Source: an uncultured Peptococcaceae bacterium (GTDB taxonomy: Bacteria; Bacillota; Peptococcia; Peptococcales; Peptococcaceae). Taken from it: a stretch of DNA of 25,504 bases. Positions 7,265 to 15,793 of the stretch are shown one piece after another. The position numbers were made by a program, and so were the translations under genes. Position 1 is the stretch's first letter. Each line of letters starts with the position of its first letter. Location: the NCBI GenBank assembly GCA_900553245.1, contig USCP01000004.1, positions 1-25,504 of the forward strand. Direction: 5' to 3'. A model generated the notes under the pieces. The model was not told where the DNA came from, made no database searches, and saw only the letters and a program-made list of their open reading frames with translations.

Positions 7265-9703
7265 TCATTCGTTGTTATCGTCTACAAAACGTGCGGTGGC
7301 GATGACGGCGTCACCGTCGTCAAGTTTCATGATTTTGACCCCTTGGGTGGCGCGTCCGAGGGTGGAGATGTCGCCGACGGAGGTGCGAATGAGGGTGCCT
7401 TCACGGCTGATGACCATGATTTCTTCGTTGCCGCGCACGATTTGAGCGCTGGCGACTTGGCCGGTTTTTTCGCTGACTTTGAGGGTGGTCACGCCCTTGC
7501 CTCCGCGGGTTTGGGTGTGGTATTCCGTCAGGTCGGTGCGTTTGCCGTAGCCGTTTTCACTGATAACAAAGAGGTCACTTTCTTCTTTCACGAGTCCGAG
7601 TGCCACAACGACGTCGTCTTCAGCTAAGCGCATGGCGCGTACGCCGGCGGTGCTGCGTCCGGTTGGGTTGACATCGTTTTCGTTGAAGCGGATGGCGTTG
7701 CCGCTCTTGCCTACGAGGATGAGTTCGTCCTCACCGGAGGTGATGCGCACGTCGATGAGTTCGTCACCGTCGTGGAGGTTGATGGCTTTGATGCCGTCGT
7801 TGCGAGAGGTTTGGTATTCGCTGAGGACGGTTTTCTTGATCATCCCCTTGGCAGTCACGCAGGTGAGGAAGCCTTGTTCTTCACGTTCGCGCAACGGAAG
7901 CACGGTGGTGACTTTTTCACCCTTGCCGAGCTTCAAGAGGTTGATCATGGCTGTGCCACGACCGCCGCGATTGCTTTCCGGAATTTCAAAGGTTTTGAGC
8001 TTCAGGAGGCGCCCACGGTTGGTGAAGAAGTTCATGGTGTGGTGGGTGGTGGTGATGAAGATATTTTCGATAAAGTCGTCGTCTTTCATCTTGGTCGCAT
8101 TGACGCCACGCCCGCCGCGTTTTTGATTGCGGTAGCTGTCCATCGGCATGCGCTTGATGTAGCCGGCGTGGCTGATGGTGATGACCATGTCTTCTTCGGC
8201 AATAAGGTCTTCCACGTTGATGTCGTCCTTGCTAAAGGAGATTTCGGTACGACGTTCGTCGCCAAACTTGGCAGCGATTTCATTCATTTCGTTGCGGATG
8301 ATTTCCATGACCTTGCTTTCATCGGCAAGGATGGCTTTGTATTCAGCGATGCGTGCGAGCAATTCTGCCAATTCGGCTTCGAGTTTTTCAACGTTCAAGC
8401 CTTGGAGGCGGCGCAATTGCATTTCGATGACGGCTTGTGCTTGACGGTCGCTCATGCCAAAGCGTTCGCCCAAGCGCGCCTTGGATTCGGCGTCGTCGTA
8501 GGAGGAGCGAATGATGGCGATGACTTCGTCGATGTTGTCCACAGCAATCTTTAAGCCTTCTACGATATGGGCGCGTTCTTCGGCCTTGCGAAGGTCGTAG
8601 CGGGTACGGCGCACGATGACGTCTTCTTGGTGGTCGAGGTAGTGGACCATGATTTCACGCAAGGTGAGGATGCGTGGCACACCGTCAACGAGGGCAAGGT
8701 TAATAACGTTAAAGTTGCTTTGCAAGGCGGTGTGCTTAAAGAGCTGGTTCAATGCCACCTGTGGATTCACATCACGGCGCAATTCAATCACGATCCGAAT
8801 CCCTTCGCGGTTGGATTCGTCACGCAATGCAGTGATGCCGTCAATGGTCTTTTCCTTGACGAGTTCGGCAATTTTTTCTACCAAGCGGGCTTTGTTTACT
8901 TGATAAGGGATTTCTGTGACGATGATGCGACTCTTACCGTTGGCCATTTTTTCGATGTTGGTGCGAGCGCGCACGGTGATGGCACCGCGACCGGTGAGGT
9001 AGGCGTCACGCACACCGCTGAGGCCCATGGTGATGCCGCCGGTTGGGAAGTCCGGTGCTTTGACGAGGCTTGCGAGCTTGTCGTCAGAAATGGTCGGATC
9101 GTCAATCAAGGCGGTGAAGGCATCGGTCACTTCGCGCAAGTTGTGGGGTGGCATGTTGGTTGCCATCCCAACGGCAATCCCAGAGGTGCCGTTGACCAAA
9201 AGATTTGGGAAGCGGCAAGGGAGGACGGTTGGTTCTTCGCTGGATTCGTCGTAGGTTGGCACATGGTCCACGGTTTCTTTTTCGATGTCGCGGAGCATTT
9301 CTTGGGCCAATCGGGTCATGCGGGCTTCGGTGTAACGTTGAGCCGCAGCAGGGTAACCGTCGATGTTCCCGAAGTTCCCTTGACCGTCAACCATGGTATA
9401 GCGCAAGCTAAACGGTTGTGCCAAACGTACCATGGTTTCGTACACGGCAGCGTCACTGTGTGGGTGGTAATTTGCGAGTACGTTCCCAACGATGTGAGCA
9501 GACTTGCGATGTGGCTTGTCCGGGGTCATGTTGGTTTTGTACATAGAGTAGAGGATGCGGCGGTGAACCGGCTTTAAGCCGTCACGCACATCCGGAAGCG
9601 CACGAGCAGTGATGACGCTCATGGAGTAGTCGATAAAGGATTCCTTCATTTCATCGACAATATTACGGCGCTCAATGGTGCCATGGGTATAGTTATTATC
9701 CAT
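7265..9703 (-). CDS. gyrA: DNA gyrase subunit A
   Basis: Breakage-reunion subunit of gyrase (A2B2), which introduces negative supercoils. 812 residues, normal for the family. The winged-helix and tower region covers about 1-490; the catalytic tyrosine is Y124 in AAAQRYTEARM. The C-terminal beta-pinwheel includes NQKRGGRG, the GyrA-box equivalent needed for DNA wrapping. The quinolone segment reads HPHSDAAVYETMVRLAQ, where E. coli has HPHGDSAVYD: Ser replaces Gly81, Ala replaces Ser83 and Glu replaces Asp87. Glu at 87 is normal in many Gram-positives; the other two differ from the usual residues. Its AGGAGG overlaps the stop of gyrB, and the gene starts 14 bases after it, so the two are cotranscribed and probably translationally coupled. 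Confidence 0.98.
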   Translation of the reverse strand: MDNNYTHGTIERRNIVDEMKESFIDYSMSVITARALPDVRDGLKPVHRRILYSMYKTNMTPDKPHRKSAHIVGNVLANYHPHSDAAVYETMVRLAQPFSLRYTMVDGQGNFGNIDGYPAAAQRYTEARMTRLAQEMLRDIEKETVDHVPTYDESSEEPTVLPCRFPNLLVNGTSGIAVGMATNMPPHNLREVTDAFTALIDDPTISDDKLASLVKAPDFPTGGITMGLSGVRDAYLTGRGAITVRARTNIEKMANGKSRIIVTEIPYQVNKARLVEKIAELVKEKTIDGITALRDESNREGIRIVIELRRDVNPQVALNQLFKHTALQSNFNVINLALVDGVPRILTLREIMVHYLDHQEDVIVRRTRYDLRKAEERAHIVEGLKIAVDNIDEVIAIIRSSYDDAESKARLGERFGMSDRQAQAVIEMQLRRLQGLNVEKLEAELAELLARIAEYKAILADESKVMEIIRNEMNEIAAKFGDERRTEISFSKDDINVEDLIAEEDMVITISHAGYIKRMPMDSYRNQKRGGRGVNATKMKDDDFIENIFITTTHHTMNFFTNRGRLLKLKTFEIPESNRGGRGTAMINLLKLGKGEKVTTVLPLREREEQGFLTCVTAKGMIKKTVLSEYQTSRNDGIKAINLHDGDELIDVRITSGEDELILVGKSGNAIRFNENDVNPTGRSTAGVRAMRLAEDDVVVALGLVKEESDLFVISENGYGKRTDLTEYHTQTRGGKGVTTLKVSEKTGQVASAQIVRGNEEIMVISREGTLIRTSVGDISTLGRATQGVKIMKLDDGDAVIATARFVDDNNE

Positions 9704-9717
9704 AAAATGTGTCCTCC

Positions 9718-11655
9718 TTAAATATCAAGATTGTTTACATAGCGAGCATTGGCAGTGATAAAGTCACGGCGCGGTTCAACGCGTTCACCCATGAGGATGG
9801 AGAAGACATCGTCTGCCAAAAGGGCGTCTTCCAAATCCACTTGCAAAAGAATGCGGTTTTCGTTGTTCATGGTGGTTTCCCAGAGTTCTTCCGGGTTCAT
9901 TTCCCCAAGACCTTTGTAGCGTTGGATGCCCTTTGCGGTGTCAATGTCCTTGCCTTCGCCGGCGAGGAATTCACGCAAGGCCTCATCGTTGTAGAGGTAG
10001 TGTTTCTTTTTGCCGCGCTTGACGCTGTAAAGCGGTGGTTGGGCAATGTAGACATAGCCCGCTTCAATGAGTGGACGCATGTAACGATAGAGTAAGGTCA
10101 ACAGAAGCGTACGAATGTGCGCCCCGTCGACGTCGGCGTCGGTCATGATAATGATTTTATGATAGCGCGCCTTGGTCACATCAAATTGGTCGCCAATGCC
10201 GGTACCAATGGCGGTAATGAGGTTACGAATTTCTTCGCTGGACAAAATACGGTCCAAACGCGCTTTTTCAACGTTGAGGATTTTCCCACGCAGCGGCAAA
10301 ATCGCTTGATAACGGCGGTCACGGCCGTCAATCGCGGAGCCCCCTGCGGAATTCCCTTCGACGATGAAGAGTTCACTGAAGGATGGATCGCTCACCGAGC
10401 AATCGGCAAGTTTCCCCGGCAGGCTGGTGCTTTCGAGGGCGTTTTTACGGCGTGTCATTTCACGCGCCTTGCGTGCCGCTTCGCGAGCACGAGCGGCTTT
10501 AACGGATTTTTCAACAATCTTCTTGGCTTCGCTTGGATGCTCTTCCAAATAGGTGCTGACCGCTTCGCCGGTAATCACATCCACAATCCCACGCACTTCA
10601 CTGTTACCGAGCTTGGTCTTGGTTTGACCTTCAAACTGTGGGTTTGGCACCTTCACAGAGATGACCGCAGTAAGCCCTTCGCGAATGTCTTCCCCTTGGA
10701 GGTTGTCTTCCTTTTCCTTGAGGAGCTTCATGCGGCGGGCGTATTCGTTGATGGAACGGGTAAGGGCGGTCTTAAAACCGAACTCGTGGGTCCCACCTTC
10801 GTGGGTATGGATGTTGTTGGTATAGCTGTAAAGATTTTCGGAGTAGGCATCGGTAAACTGCATCGCCACGTCCACAATCACATCATCCTTTTCTTTTTCA
10901 AAAATGATGACGTCCTTATGAAGGGGCTTTTTGTTGCGGTTTAAGTACGGCACAAATTCGCTAATGCCGTTTGGATGCAAGAATTGCTCCGTTTTTTCCT
11001 GACCTTCACGCTTGTCGATGAGGGTCAAATCGATGCCGCGGTTCAAGAAGGAAAGCTCACTCAAACGCTTGGCAATCACGTTAAAGTCGTAGACCGTGCC
11101 TTCTTTGAAAATGGTTTCATCCGGCAAAAAGTGGATGATGGTACCGGTTTCATTGTCCGGACAAGTATCCACCACAGTCACTTCGCTGGTGATCTTCCCG
11201 TAGGCGTAGGTTTGGCGATACACCTTGCCGCCACGACGCACTTCGGCACTCATTTCCTTGGAAAGGGCGTTTACAACACTCATCCCAACCCCGTGCAAGC
11301 CGCCGGACACCTTGTAGCCGCCACCGCCGAATTTACCGCCGGCGTGGAGTACGGTCATAACCACTTCGAGGGTTGGTTTTTTCATTTTAGGGTGCAAATC
11401 CACCGGAATCCCACGGCCTTCGTCACGCACGGTGATGGAGTTGTCCGCTTCGATGGTCACCTCGATTTTCTTACCATAGCCTGCAAGGGCTTCGTCAATG
11501 GAGTTATCGACGATTTCGTTGACAAGATGGTGCAAACCGGCGCTGTCGGTGGTCCCGATGTACATCCCCGGACGCACACGAACCGGTTCAAGGCCCTCTA
11601 AGACCTCAATCTGTTCACCGGTGTATTGTTTTTCGCTAACCTTGGTTTCAGACAC
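9718..11655 (-). CDS. gyrB: DNA gyrase subunit B
   Basis: ATPase and TOPRIM subunit of gyrase, 645 residues (the short Gram-positive type). The GHKL ATPase has NEIVDNSIDEALAGYG (about 46-61), RDEGRGIPVD (77-86) and GGKFGGGGYKVSGGLHGVG (ATP lid). The transducer follows, then TOPRIM with LFIVEGNSAGGSA (429-441) and MTDADVDGAHIRTLLL for Mg2+ binding. The motif reads EGN where EGD is usual, at the position of E. coli Asp426. The start is GTG at 11655 with AAGGAGA 6 bases upstream. The stop codon merges with the gyrA ribosome binding site. A promoter and a leader hairpin lie upstream. Confidence 0.98.
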   Translation of the reverse strand: MSETKVSEKQYTGEQIEVLEGLEPVRVRPGMYIGTTDSAGLHHLVNEIVDNSIDEALAGYGKKIEVTIEADNSITVRDEGRGIPVDLHPKMKKPTLEVVMTVLHAGGKFGGGGYKVSGGLHGVGMSVVNALSKEMSAEVRRGGKVYRQTYAYGKITSEVTVVDTCPDNETGTIIHFLPDETIFKEGTVYDFNVIAKRLSELSFLNRGIDLTLIDKREGQEKTEQFLHPNGISEFVPYLNRNKKPLHKDVIIFEKEKDDVIVDVAMQFTDAYSENLYSYTNNIHTHEGGTHEFGFKTALTRSINEYARRMKLLKEKEDNLQGEDIREGLTAVISVKVPNPQFEGQTKTKLGNSEVRGIVDVITGEAVSTYLEEHPSEAKKIVEKSVKAARAREAARKAREMTRRKNALESTSLPGKLADCSVSDPSFSELFIVEGNSAGGSAIDGRDRRYQAILPLRGKILNVEKARLDRILSSEEIRNLITAIGTGIGDQFDVTKARYHKIIIMTDADVDGAHIRTLLLTLLYRYMRPLIEAGYVYIAQPPLYSVKRGKKKHYLYNDEALREFLAGEGKDIDTAKGIQRYKGLGEMNPEELWETTMNNENRILLQVDLEDALLADDVFSILMGERVEPRRDFITANARYVNNLDI

Positions 11656-11702
11656 AGAGAGTCTCCTTTCGTTGTGTATAGAAAAAGTTGTATAGAGAAA
11701 CT

Positions 11703-11747
11703 AACAAACAAAATAAACAGGGTCTCCTTGCAAACGGACAACCCTGT
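11703..11747 (-). promoter_or_regulatory. Terminator-like hairpin in the gyrB leader
   Basis: On the minus strand ACAGGGT pairs with ACCCTGT, with an inner TCC / GGA, followed by the T-rich TTTATTTTGTTTG. It lies between the gyrB promoter and start codon, so it would attenuate gyrBA transcription unless antagonised. Confidence 0.5.
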
Positions 11748-11768
11748 GACTATCTTTCATCGTTTATA

Positions 11769-11797
11769 AGTGTACCATAACAACGCAAATATTTCAA
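11769..11797 (-). promoter_or_regulatory. gyrB-gyrA sigma-A-type promoter
   Basis: Minus strand: -35 TTGAAA (11792-11797), 17-base spacer, -10 TACACT (11769-11774) with an extended TGG. Predicted start about 11762, giving a leader of roughly 105 bases. Confidence 0.7.
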
Positions 11798-11918
11798 TTT
11801 TACGGGCATTTTTAGGGCGGAAAAGTCTTTTTCTATTCGGTCGTACTTTTCTGTGAATTAAGCCCAATAAAATCCCCTCAGAGAAAAATCCTCCAGCACA
11901 TCACCCCCTAAGCAAACA

Positions 11919-11953
11919 AAAAAGCACGTTCCGCTTGTAGAACGTGCTTTTTT
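11919..11953. terminator. Bidirectional intrinsic terminator between vanZ and gyrB
   Basis: AAAGCACGTTC (11921-11931) pairs with GAACGTGCTTT (11940-11950); A-rich on the left, T-rich on the right. This is a second terminator after the VanZ gene. The surrounding 11656-12101 gap otherwise holds only the gyrB promoter, its leader and AT-rich sequence. Confidence 0.88.
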
Positions 11954-12058
11954 ACAATTTATCACAGAAACCGTCGTTGCTATTTGCAAAAATCAGCGAT
12001 TTTTTAATTTATATCACGACCTCCGAGCAAATACAACGCCTTTTTGCCCATTTTCGCC

Positions 12059-12089
12059 AAAAAAAATCCCCTCCGCACCTCGGAGGGGA
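12059..12089 (-). terminator. Intrinsic terminator of the intact VanZ gene
   Basis: Minus strand: TCCCCTCCG, loop AGGTG, CGGAGGGGA, then eight T. It begins 12 bases after the stop codon. Confidence 0.93.
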
Positions 12090-12101
12090 CAAGGCATCCA
12101 A

Positions 12102-12704
12102 TCATATAAACCAACGCCAATTATAGAAAAAGAACGGCATCAAAAAGGTCAGCAACAAATACACCAGCGGCTCACGACGACTGAGGAGCAAAACTCGCTT
12201 GGTCACGTGCCCCTGTAAGAGATAGTTGCCAACGCCCTTCCAAAAAAGGAAGCCAAGAAAGGTGCCCAAGGTGTTCATCAGCAAATCCTCCACATCCACA
12301 GCGCGGTTGGTCGGAATTTGTGCCAACTCAATCGCCGCAGAAAAGAGATAGCCCGTTAAGGTCACCTTGAGGCCGTTGCGGCAGATTGTCCAAATATGTG
12401 GCAGCAAAAATCCCAACGGCACAAAGAGCAAGATATTAAGCAGCGAGGTCATCATCACGCCATGCGCAAAGGGCATCCACGAAAAATTGGCAGCACGCAC
12501 ACTTGCAACCACGCCACCCTTTTCGACAACATCCCAAATCGAGCCGACACCGGTTACGAGAAGCACCAGCCAAAGGTACAGCACAAAAACATCGCTCCAC
12601 AAGCGATGCTCTTTTGTAAGCACCCGTCCTTTACGAAGCATCCACTGCCGGTAAATGACCACCGGCACAAAAGTGATCAATAAAGAATACAAGAGTCCCA
12701 GCAT
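12102..12704 (-). CDS. VanZ-family membrane protein
   Basis: VanZ-like integral membrane protein, 200 residues with this start. Several hydrophobic segments are visible (about 1-18, 37-57, 85-105, 115-135, 178-198). The family signature is NILLFVPLGFLLPHIW, then IELAQIPTNRAVDVEDLLMNTLGTFLGF. Some VanZ proteins give low-level teicoplanin or lipopeptide resistance, but most family members have no known role. The start is ATG 12704, with AAGGGAG 8 bases upstream. The longer frame from ATG 12734 cannot be right because that ATG overlaps the -10 box TATAAT. It has its own promoter and terminator. The neighbour at 12829-13392 is a paralogue with the same architecture. Confidence 0.88.
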   Translation of the reverse strand: MLGLLYSLLITFVPVVIYRQWMLRKGRVLTKEHRLWSDVFVLYLWLVLLVTGVGSIWDVVEKGGVVASVRAANFSWMPFAHGVMMTSLLNILLFVPLGFLLPHIWTICRNGLKVTLTGYLFSAAIELAQIPTNRAVDVEDLLMNTLGTFLGFLFWKGVGNYLLQGHVTKRVLLLSRREPLVYLLLTFLMPFFFYNWRWFI

Positions 12705-12732
12705 CCCGCTCACTCCCTTCATAGATGGCTTC

Positions 12733-12741
12733 ATTATAGCA
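12733..12741 (-). promoter_or_regulatory. Extended -10 promoter of the intact VanZ gene
   Basis: Minus strand TGCTATAAT: a perfect -10 hexamer at 12733-12738 preceded by TGC. It lies 28 bases before the start codon at 12704, the same distance as in the upstream paralogue. Confidence 0.7.
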
Positions 12742-12781
12742 TGTTTCCCATATCATTGACGTTTCCATGGCAACACTCCAC

Positions 12782-12811
12782 AAAAAAACCTCCCGCGGGT
12801 GAAACGGGAGG
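12782..12811 (-). terminator. Intrinsic terminator of the broken VanZ gene
   Basis: Minus strand CCTCCCG / CGGGAGG with a 9-base loop, followed by seven T; begins about 17 bases after the stop. Confidence 0.9.
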
Positions 12812-12828
12812 CATAGGAAGTGCGGGCG

Positions 12829-13392
12829 CTAGAGAAACAAGCGGCCATTGTAAAAGAAAAAGTTGCAACACACGGCCATCACCACGTAGATGAGCGGTTC
12901 GACACGACTGAACGCCACAGTACGCGCAGCGCCGTGCCCATAATAGCGATAATGGCCAATCTCTTGCCAATAAACAAAGCCCATCAAGGTTCCCAAGGTG
13001 CCCATACACACATCTTCTAAAGCCACGCTTCTTGCCACCGGCAGCTGGGCAAACTCTACCAAGAGTGCAAAAAGATAACCAACGGCACCCACTTCCTCTA
13101 GGGATGAGAAGTTGTGCCAGATGTGCGCTACAAAAAAGCCCAGTGGTGCCATCAGAATAAAGAGGAGCAAGGGACGCACCCATCCAACCGCCATTACAGA
13201 CATCCCCATCTCGGTGAAGACATGCTGCAACACACCGCCCGTTAATAAAAGAACCAAACACAAGTGGCCCATCATTCCCACCGTCTATCTTCTGTGAGAA
13301 GCGGTCACCGTTCTTCCTTGGCAGGCCATGTACTGTTGATAACCCATCAGCGCGCACAGCGTTGCGCCAATGAAAAGTGCCTCCGTCCCCAT
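12829..13392 (-). pseudogene. VanZ-family paralogue interrupted by an in-frame amber codon
   Basis: From ATG 13392 the frame gives 35 residues, then TAG at 13285-13287, then continues open to the stop at 12829. The part after the stop is clearly VanZ-like: LLFILMAPLGFFVAHIWHN, then VEFAQLPVARSVALEDVCMG and TLGTLMGF. The first 36 positions align without a gap to the intact gene (shared Y18, Q20, M22, G26-R27, T30, H33-R34), and the amber sits at the neighbour's Trp36, as expected from TGG changing to TAG. Promoter, start spacing and terminator remain intact, so the lesion looks recent. A GTG at 13281 could restart a 150-residue protein lacking the first membrane segment, but I see no clear ribosome binding site for it. 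A sequencing error is possible. Confidence 0.8.
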
Positions 13393-13420
13393 GGCATCCA
13401 CACCCTTTCTTGTTGACCCC

Positions 13421-13429
13421 ATTGTAGCA
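13421..13429 (-). promoter_or_regulatory. Extended -10 promoter of the broken VanZ gene
   Basis: Minus strand TGCTACAAT, hexamer at 13421-13426, 28 bases before ATG 13392. It matches the promoter of the intact paralogue (TGCTATAAT) in form and spacing. Confidence 0.65.
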
Positions 13430-13486
13430 CCGATGACTTGCCTCGCCGTGCCAAAAAAATCACTTATTTTCTATATATTGTGGAAT

Positions 13487-13515
13487 AAAAAAAACCACCG
13501 CGTCCTCGCAGTGGT
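13487..13515 (-). terminator. Intrinsic terminator of recF
   Basis: Minus strand ACCACTGCG, loop AGGA, CGCGGTGGT, then eight T. The stem begins at the last base of the recF stop codon. Confidence 0.9.
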
Positions 13516-14639
13516 TATTGAGCGCCCTTCACGTCGCCATCCTTGATATGAAAAATCGGATCGTATCCGAAATTGTTAAAGGTAAAATCCAGCCCTGTGC
13601 CGGTAATAAAGGTTTGGATTTTCTTTTTGATGACGATTTCCATCACCGCCCGTTGACGGTCATAGTCCAGCTCGCTCATGACATCGTCCAAAAGCAGAAG
13701 GGGCTTTTGCCCCAGCACATGCTCGTAGGCATCGATGGCAGCCATCTTCATCGATAAAATGGCGGGGCGCTGTTGGCCTTGACTGCCATAGGTGCGTAAG
13801 TCAATGCCGTTTTCGTAAAACACCAAGTCATCGCGATGCGGTCCCACCAGATTTTGTCCTCGCGCAATTTCTTCGGCTTCAAGCTCTGCCAAGAGCTGCA
13901 TAAAATGCTGCTTCAAATGGGCATCATCCTCGTGCAAAATCGGCCCCAGACTCGATTGATAGGTGACATCAAAGGTGGCCACGCCCTTGGTGAGAAAGGC
14001 ATGCACCTTACGGGCTTGCGGCACCAAAAACGCCAAGAGGTTCAAGCGCCGGCGAATCATTTGCACGCCGACATCCACCATCTGCAAGTTCCACGGCACC
14101 AGCATCTCCTTTTGCGCGCGCCTGCGGCGAATGTCTCGCAACAGCTCACTGCGTTGGGCGCAAACACGCTCATAGGCGTGGCGGGTGCTGTCGTAGTCCA
14201 AATAGAGGGCTTCCAACTCACGGTCGATAAAACGGCGCCGCTCCCCAGGGCCGCCCTTAATAATCGACAAATCATCCGGCGTAAAAAGCACCGCCGCCAA
14301 CCTTGTCGGCAGCTTACTTAATCTTGTGTATTTGACGCCGTTTAAACGCAAGCGCTTGCGATGCACCGCATCATAGTAAATTTCCAAGTGATGGGTACGG
14401 GCACTTTCATCCAAGGAAAACAACCCCTGCAATCGGAAATATTGACGGTTCCAATGCACCAGCTCCTTGTCCTTATTGCCACGAAAATTCTTGCCGTAGC
14501 AAAGATAAAAGATGCTCTCGAGCAAATTGGTTTTTCCTTGACCGTTTGGCCCCAAAAAGATATTCAGCGTCGGATAAAGGGAAAGGCGCAACTCGTCATA
14601 GTTGCGCCAATCCTTTATGGTCAATTCTTTTAAAATCAT
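13515..14639 (-). CDS. recF: RecF, recombination mediator ATPase
   Basis: SMC-like ATPase that, with RecO and RecR, helps load RecA at single-strand gaps. 374 residues, normal length. Walker A GPNGQGKT is at 30-37, the ABC-type signature region is RTYGSQGQQRPAILSMKMA, and Walker B LLLLDDVMSELD begins near 314. The ATG at 14639 lies one base after the dnaN stop codon (TAA-G-ATG), so translation is probably coupled to dnaN. The small RNA-binding S4 gene (yaaA) found between dnaN and recF in Bacillus is absent. A terminator follows directly, so recF ends the dnaN operon. Confidence 0.97.
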   Translation of the reverse strand: MILKELTIKDWRNYDELRLSLYPTLNIFLGPNGQGKTNLLESIFYLCYGKNFRGNKDKELVHWNRQYFRLQGLFSLDESARTHHLEIYYDAVHRKRLRLNGVKYTRLSKLPTRLAAVLFTPDDLSIIKGGPGERRRFIDRELEALYLDYDSTRHAYERVCAQRSELLRDIRRRRAQKEMLVPWNLQMVDVGVQMIRRRLNLLAFLVPQARKVHAFLTKGVATFDVTYQSSLGPILHEDDAHLKQHFMQLLAELEAEEIARGQNLVGPHRDDLVFYENGIDLRTYGSQGQQRPAILSMKMAAIDAYEHVLGQKPLLLLDDVMSELDYDRQRAVMEIVIKKKIQTFITGTGLDFTFNNFGYDPIFHIKDGDVKGAQ

Positions 14640-14640
14640 C

Positions 14641-15762
14641 TTACTGTCTCAACGGCAGCAGCAAATAGATGTAGCGTTCGTCATTCTTTGGACGGAACAC
14701 ACATGGCCCCAAATCGCCGCTCATTTCTACGTCCAACTCATCATAGTGCATCTTCATCAAGGCATCGGTGAGGAAGTTGGCATTAAAGAGGATATTGACA
14801 TTATCCCCTTCCATGTAGATGTCCATTTCTTCGTTGACCTGCCCGCGTTCGGATGCCGTCTTAATAGAAAGCACGCCCCCTGCAAGCTGCATACGAATCA
14901 CACTCGTGCCGTCTCGGTCACGCCCAAACAAAATGGCACGGTCGATGGACTGCTTCAAGGCTGTACGTTCAATGTCAAAATGGGTGCTGTGAGATTTTGG
15001 CAGCGCTGCACGATAAGGTGGGAATTCCCCCTTAATAAGCTGGCTGATGAGCTGCACATTGTCGGTATCAAAGAGAATTTGATTTTTGGTGATGGTCATA
15101 TGAATCACCGCATCCTCTTCAGCGATGGCAATGATTTCCTGCAAGGCACGTACCGGAATCACCACATTAAAGGCATCGCCGGCGTCGTTGATCACTTTAT
15201 CCTGCATCATCGCCAAGCGGAAGGAGTCGGTCCCAACCACCGTCAGGTCGTTGCCGTCGACTTCAAACAAAAGACCAGTGAAAATCGGACGCAAATCTTC
15301 CTTTCTTGCAGCAAAGGAGGTTTGACGTACCAAATCACTCAAGGTGCTCACGGAAATGCTCACACTATGAAGGGGCTCCAAATCCGGACCCTTTGGGAAT
15401 TCATAGCCCGGCCAACCGAGCATTTCGGTTTGGTTCTTTCCATAGGAAATGATCATCTTGTCTTCCCCGTTGTGGGAATTGTTGTCAAAAATCAGCTGGG
15501 TATCCGGCAAACGCATGACAAAATCGCGAAAGGCCTTGCCGCTCACAACGGTATCGCCTTCTTCAATAACATCAACAGGCACGGTACACTGAATGCGTAA
15601 ACCGGCATTTTCAATGGTGTCGGTGGCAACCATGGTGAGGTGTCCACCACGAGCGGATAGGTAAATGCCGCTCAAAATTGGCTGTACGTTCTTCGCGGAC
15701 AAGGCGCGTTGAACGATGCTGAGGCCATTGGTGAGGTTGTTTTTAATGGCTGTAAATTTCAT
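14641..15762 (-). CDS. dnaN: DNA polymerase III sliding clamp (beta subunit)
   Basis: Ring-shaped processivity clamp of the replicase, a homodimer with three similar domains per chain. 373 residues from ATG 15762, which begins MKFTAIKNNLTNGLSIVQRA, a typical DnaN start. AGAGGA lies 8 bases upstream. The longer GTG start at 15792 has no ribosome binding site and would add ten residues unlike the family. Family segments include QPILSGIYLSA, VVSGKAFRDFVMRLPD and FNANFLTDALMKM, with LLLPLRQ at the C terminus replacing the usual MPMRL-type end. A promoter at 16009-16037 and the DnaA-trio element lie upstream. Confidence 0.97.
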   Translation of the reverse strand: MKFTAIKNNLTNGLSIVQRALSAKNVQPILSGIYLSARGGHLTMVATDTIENAGLRIQCTVPVDVIEEGDTVVSGKAFRDFVMRLPDTQLIFDNNSHNGEDKMIISYGKNQTEMLGWPGYEFPKGPDLEPLHSVSISVSTLSDLVRQTSFAARKEDLRPIFTGLLFEVDGNDLTVVGTDSFRLAMMQDKVINDAGDAFNVVIPVRALQEIIAIAEEDAVIHMTITKNQILFDTDNVQLISQLIKGEFPPYRAALPKSHSTHFDIERTALKQSIDRAILFGRDRDGTSVIRMQLAGGVLSIKTASERGQVNEEMDIYMEGDNVNILFNANFLTDALMKMHYDELDVEMSGDLGPCVFRPKNDERYIYLLLPLRQ

Positions 15763-15793
15763 GGTGCTTTCCTCTTCTTCATTAATACACACT

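Noticed and set aside
8567..9577. 336-codon plus-strand frame opposite gyrA
   Set aside because: Shadow of gyrA, which has every family motif; long antisense frames are expected from the codon use here.
12734..13357. 207-codon minus frame over the second VanZ gene
   Set aside because: Cys/Gly/Arg-rich composition without membrane pattern. The neighbouring frame shows VanZ motifs and aligns with the paralogue.
14602..15600. 332-codon plus-strand frame opposite dnaN
   Set aside because: Shadow of dnaN; no ribosome binding site and no domain.
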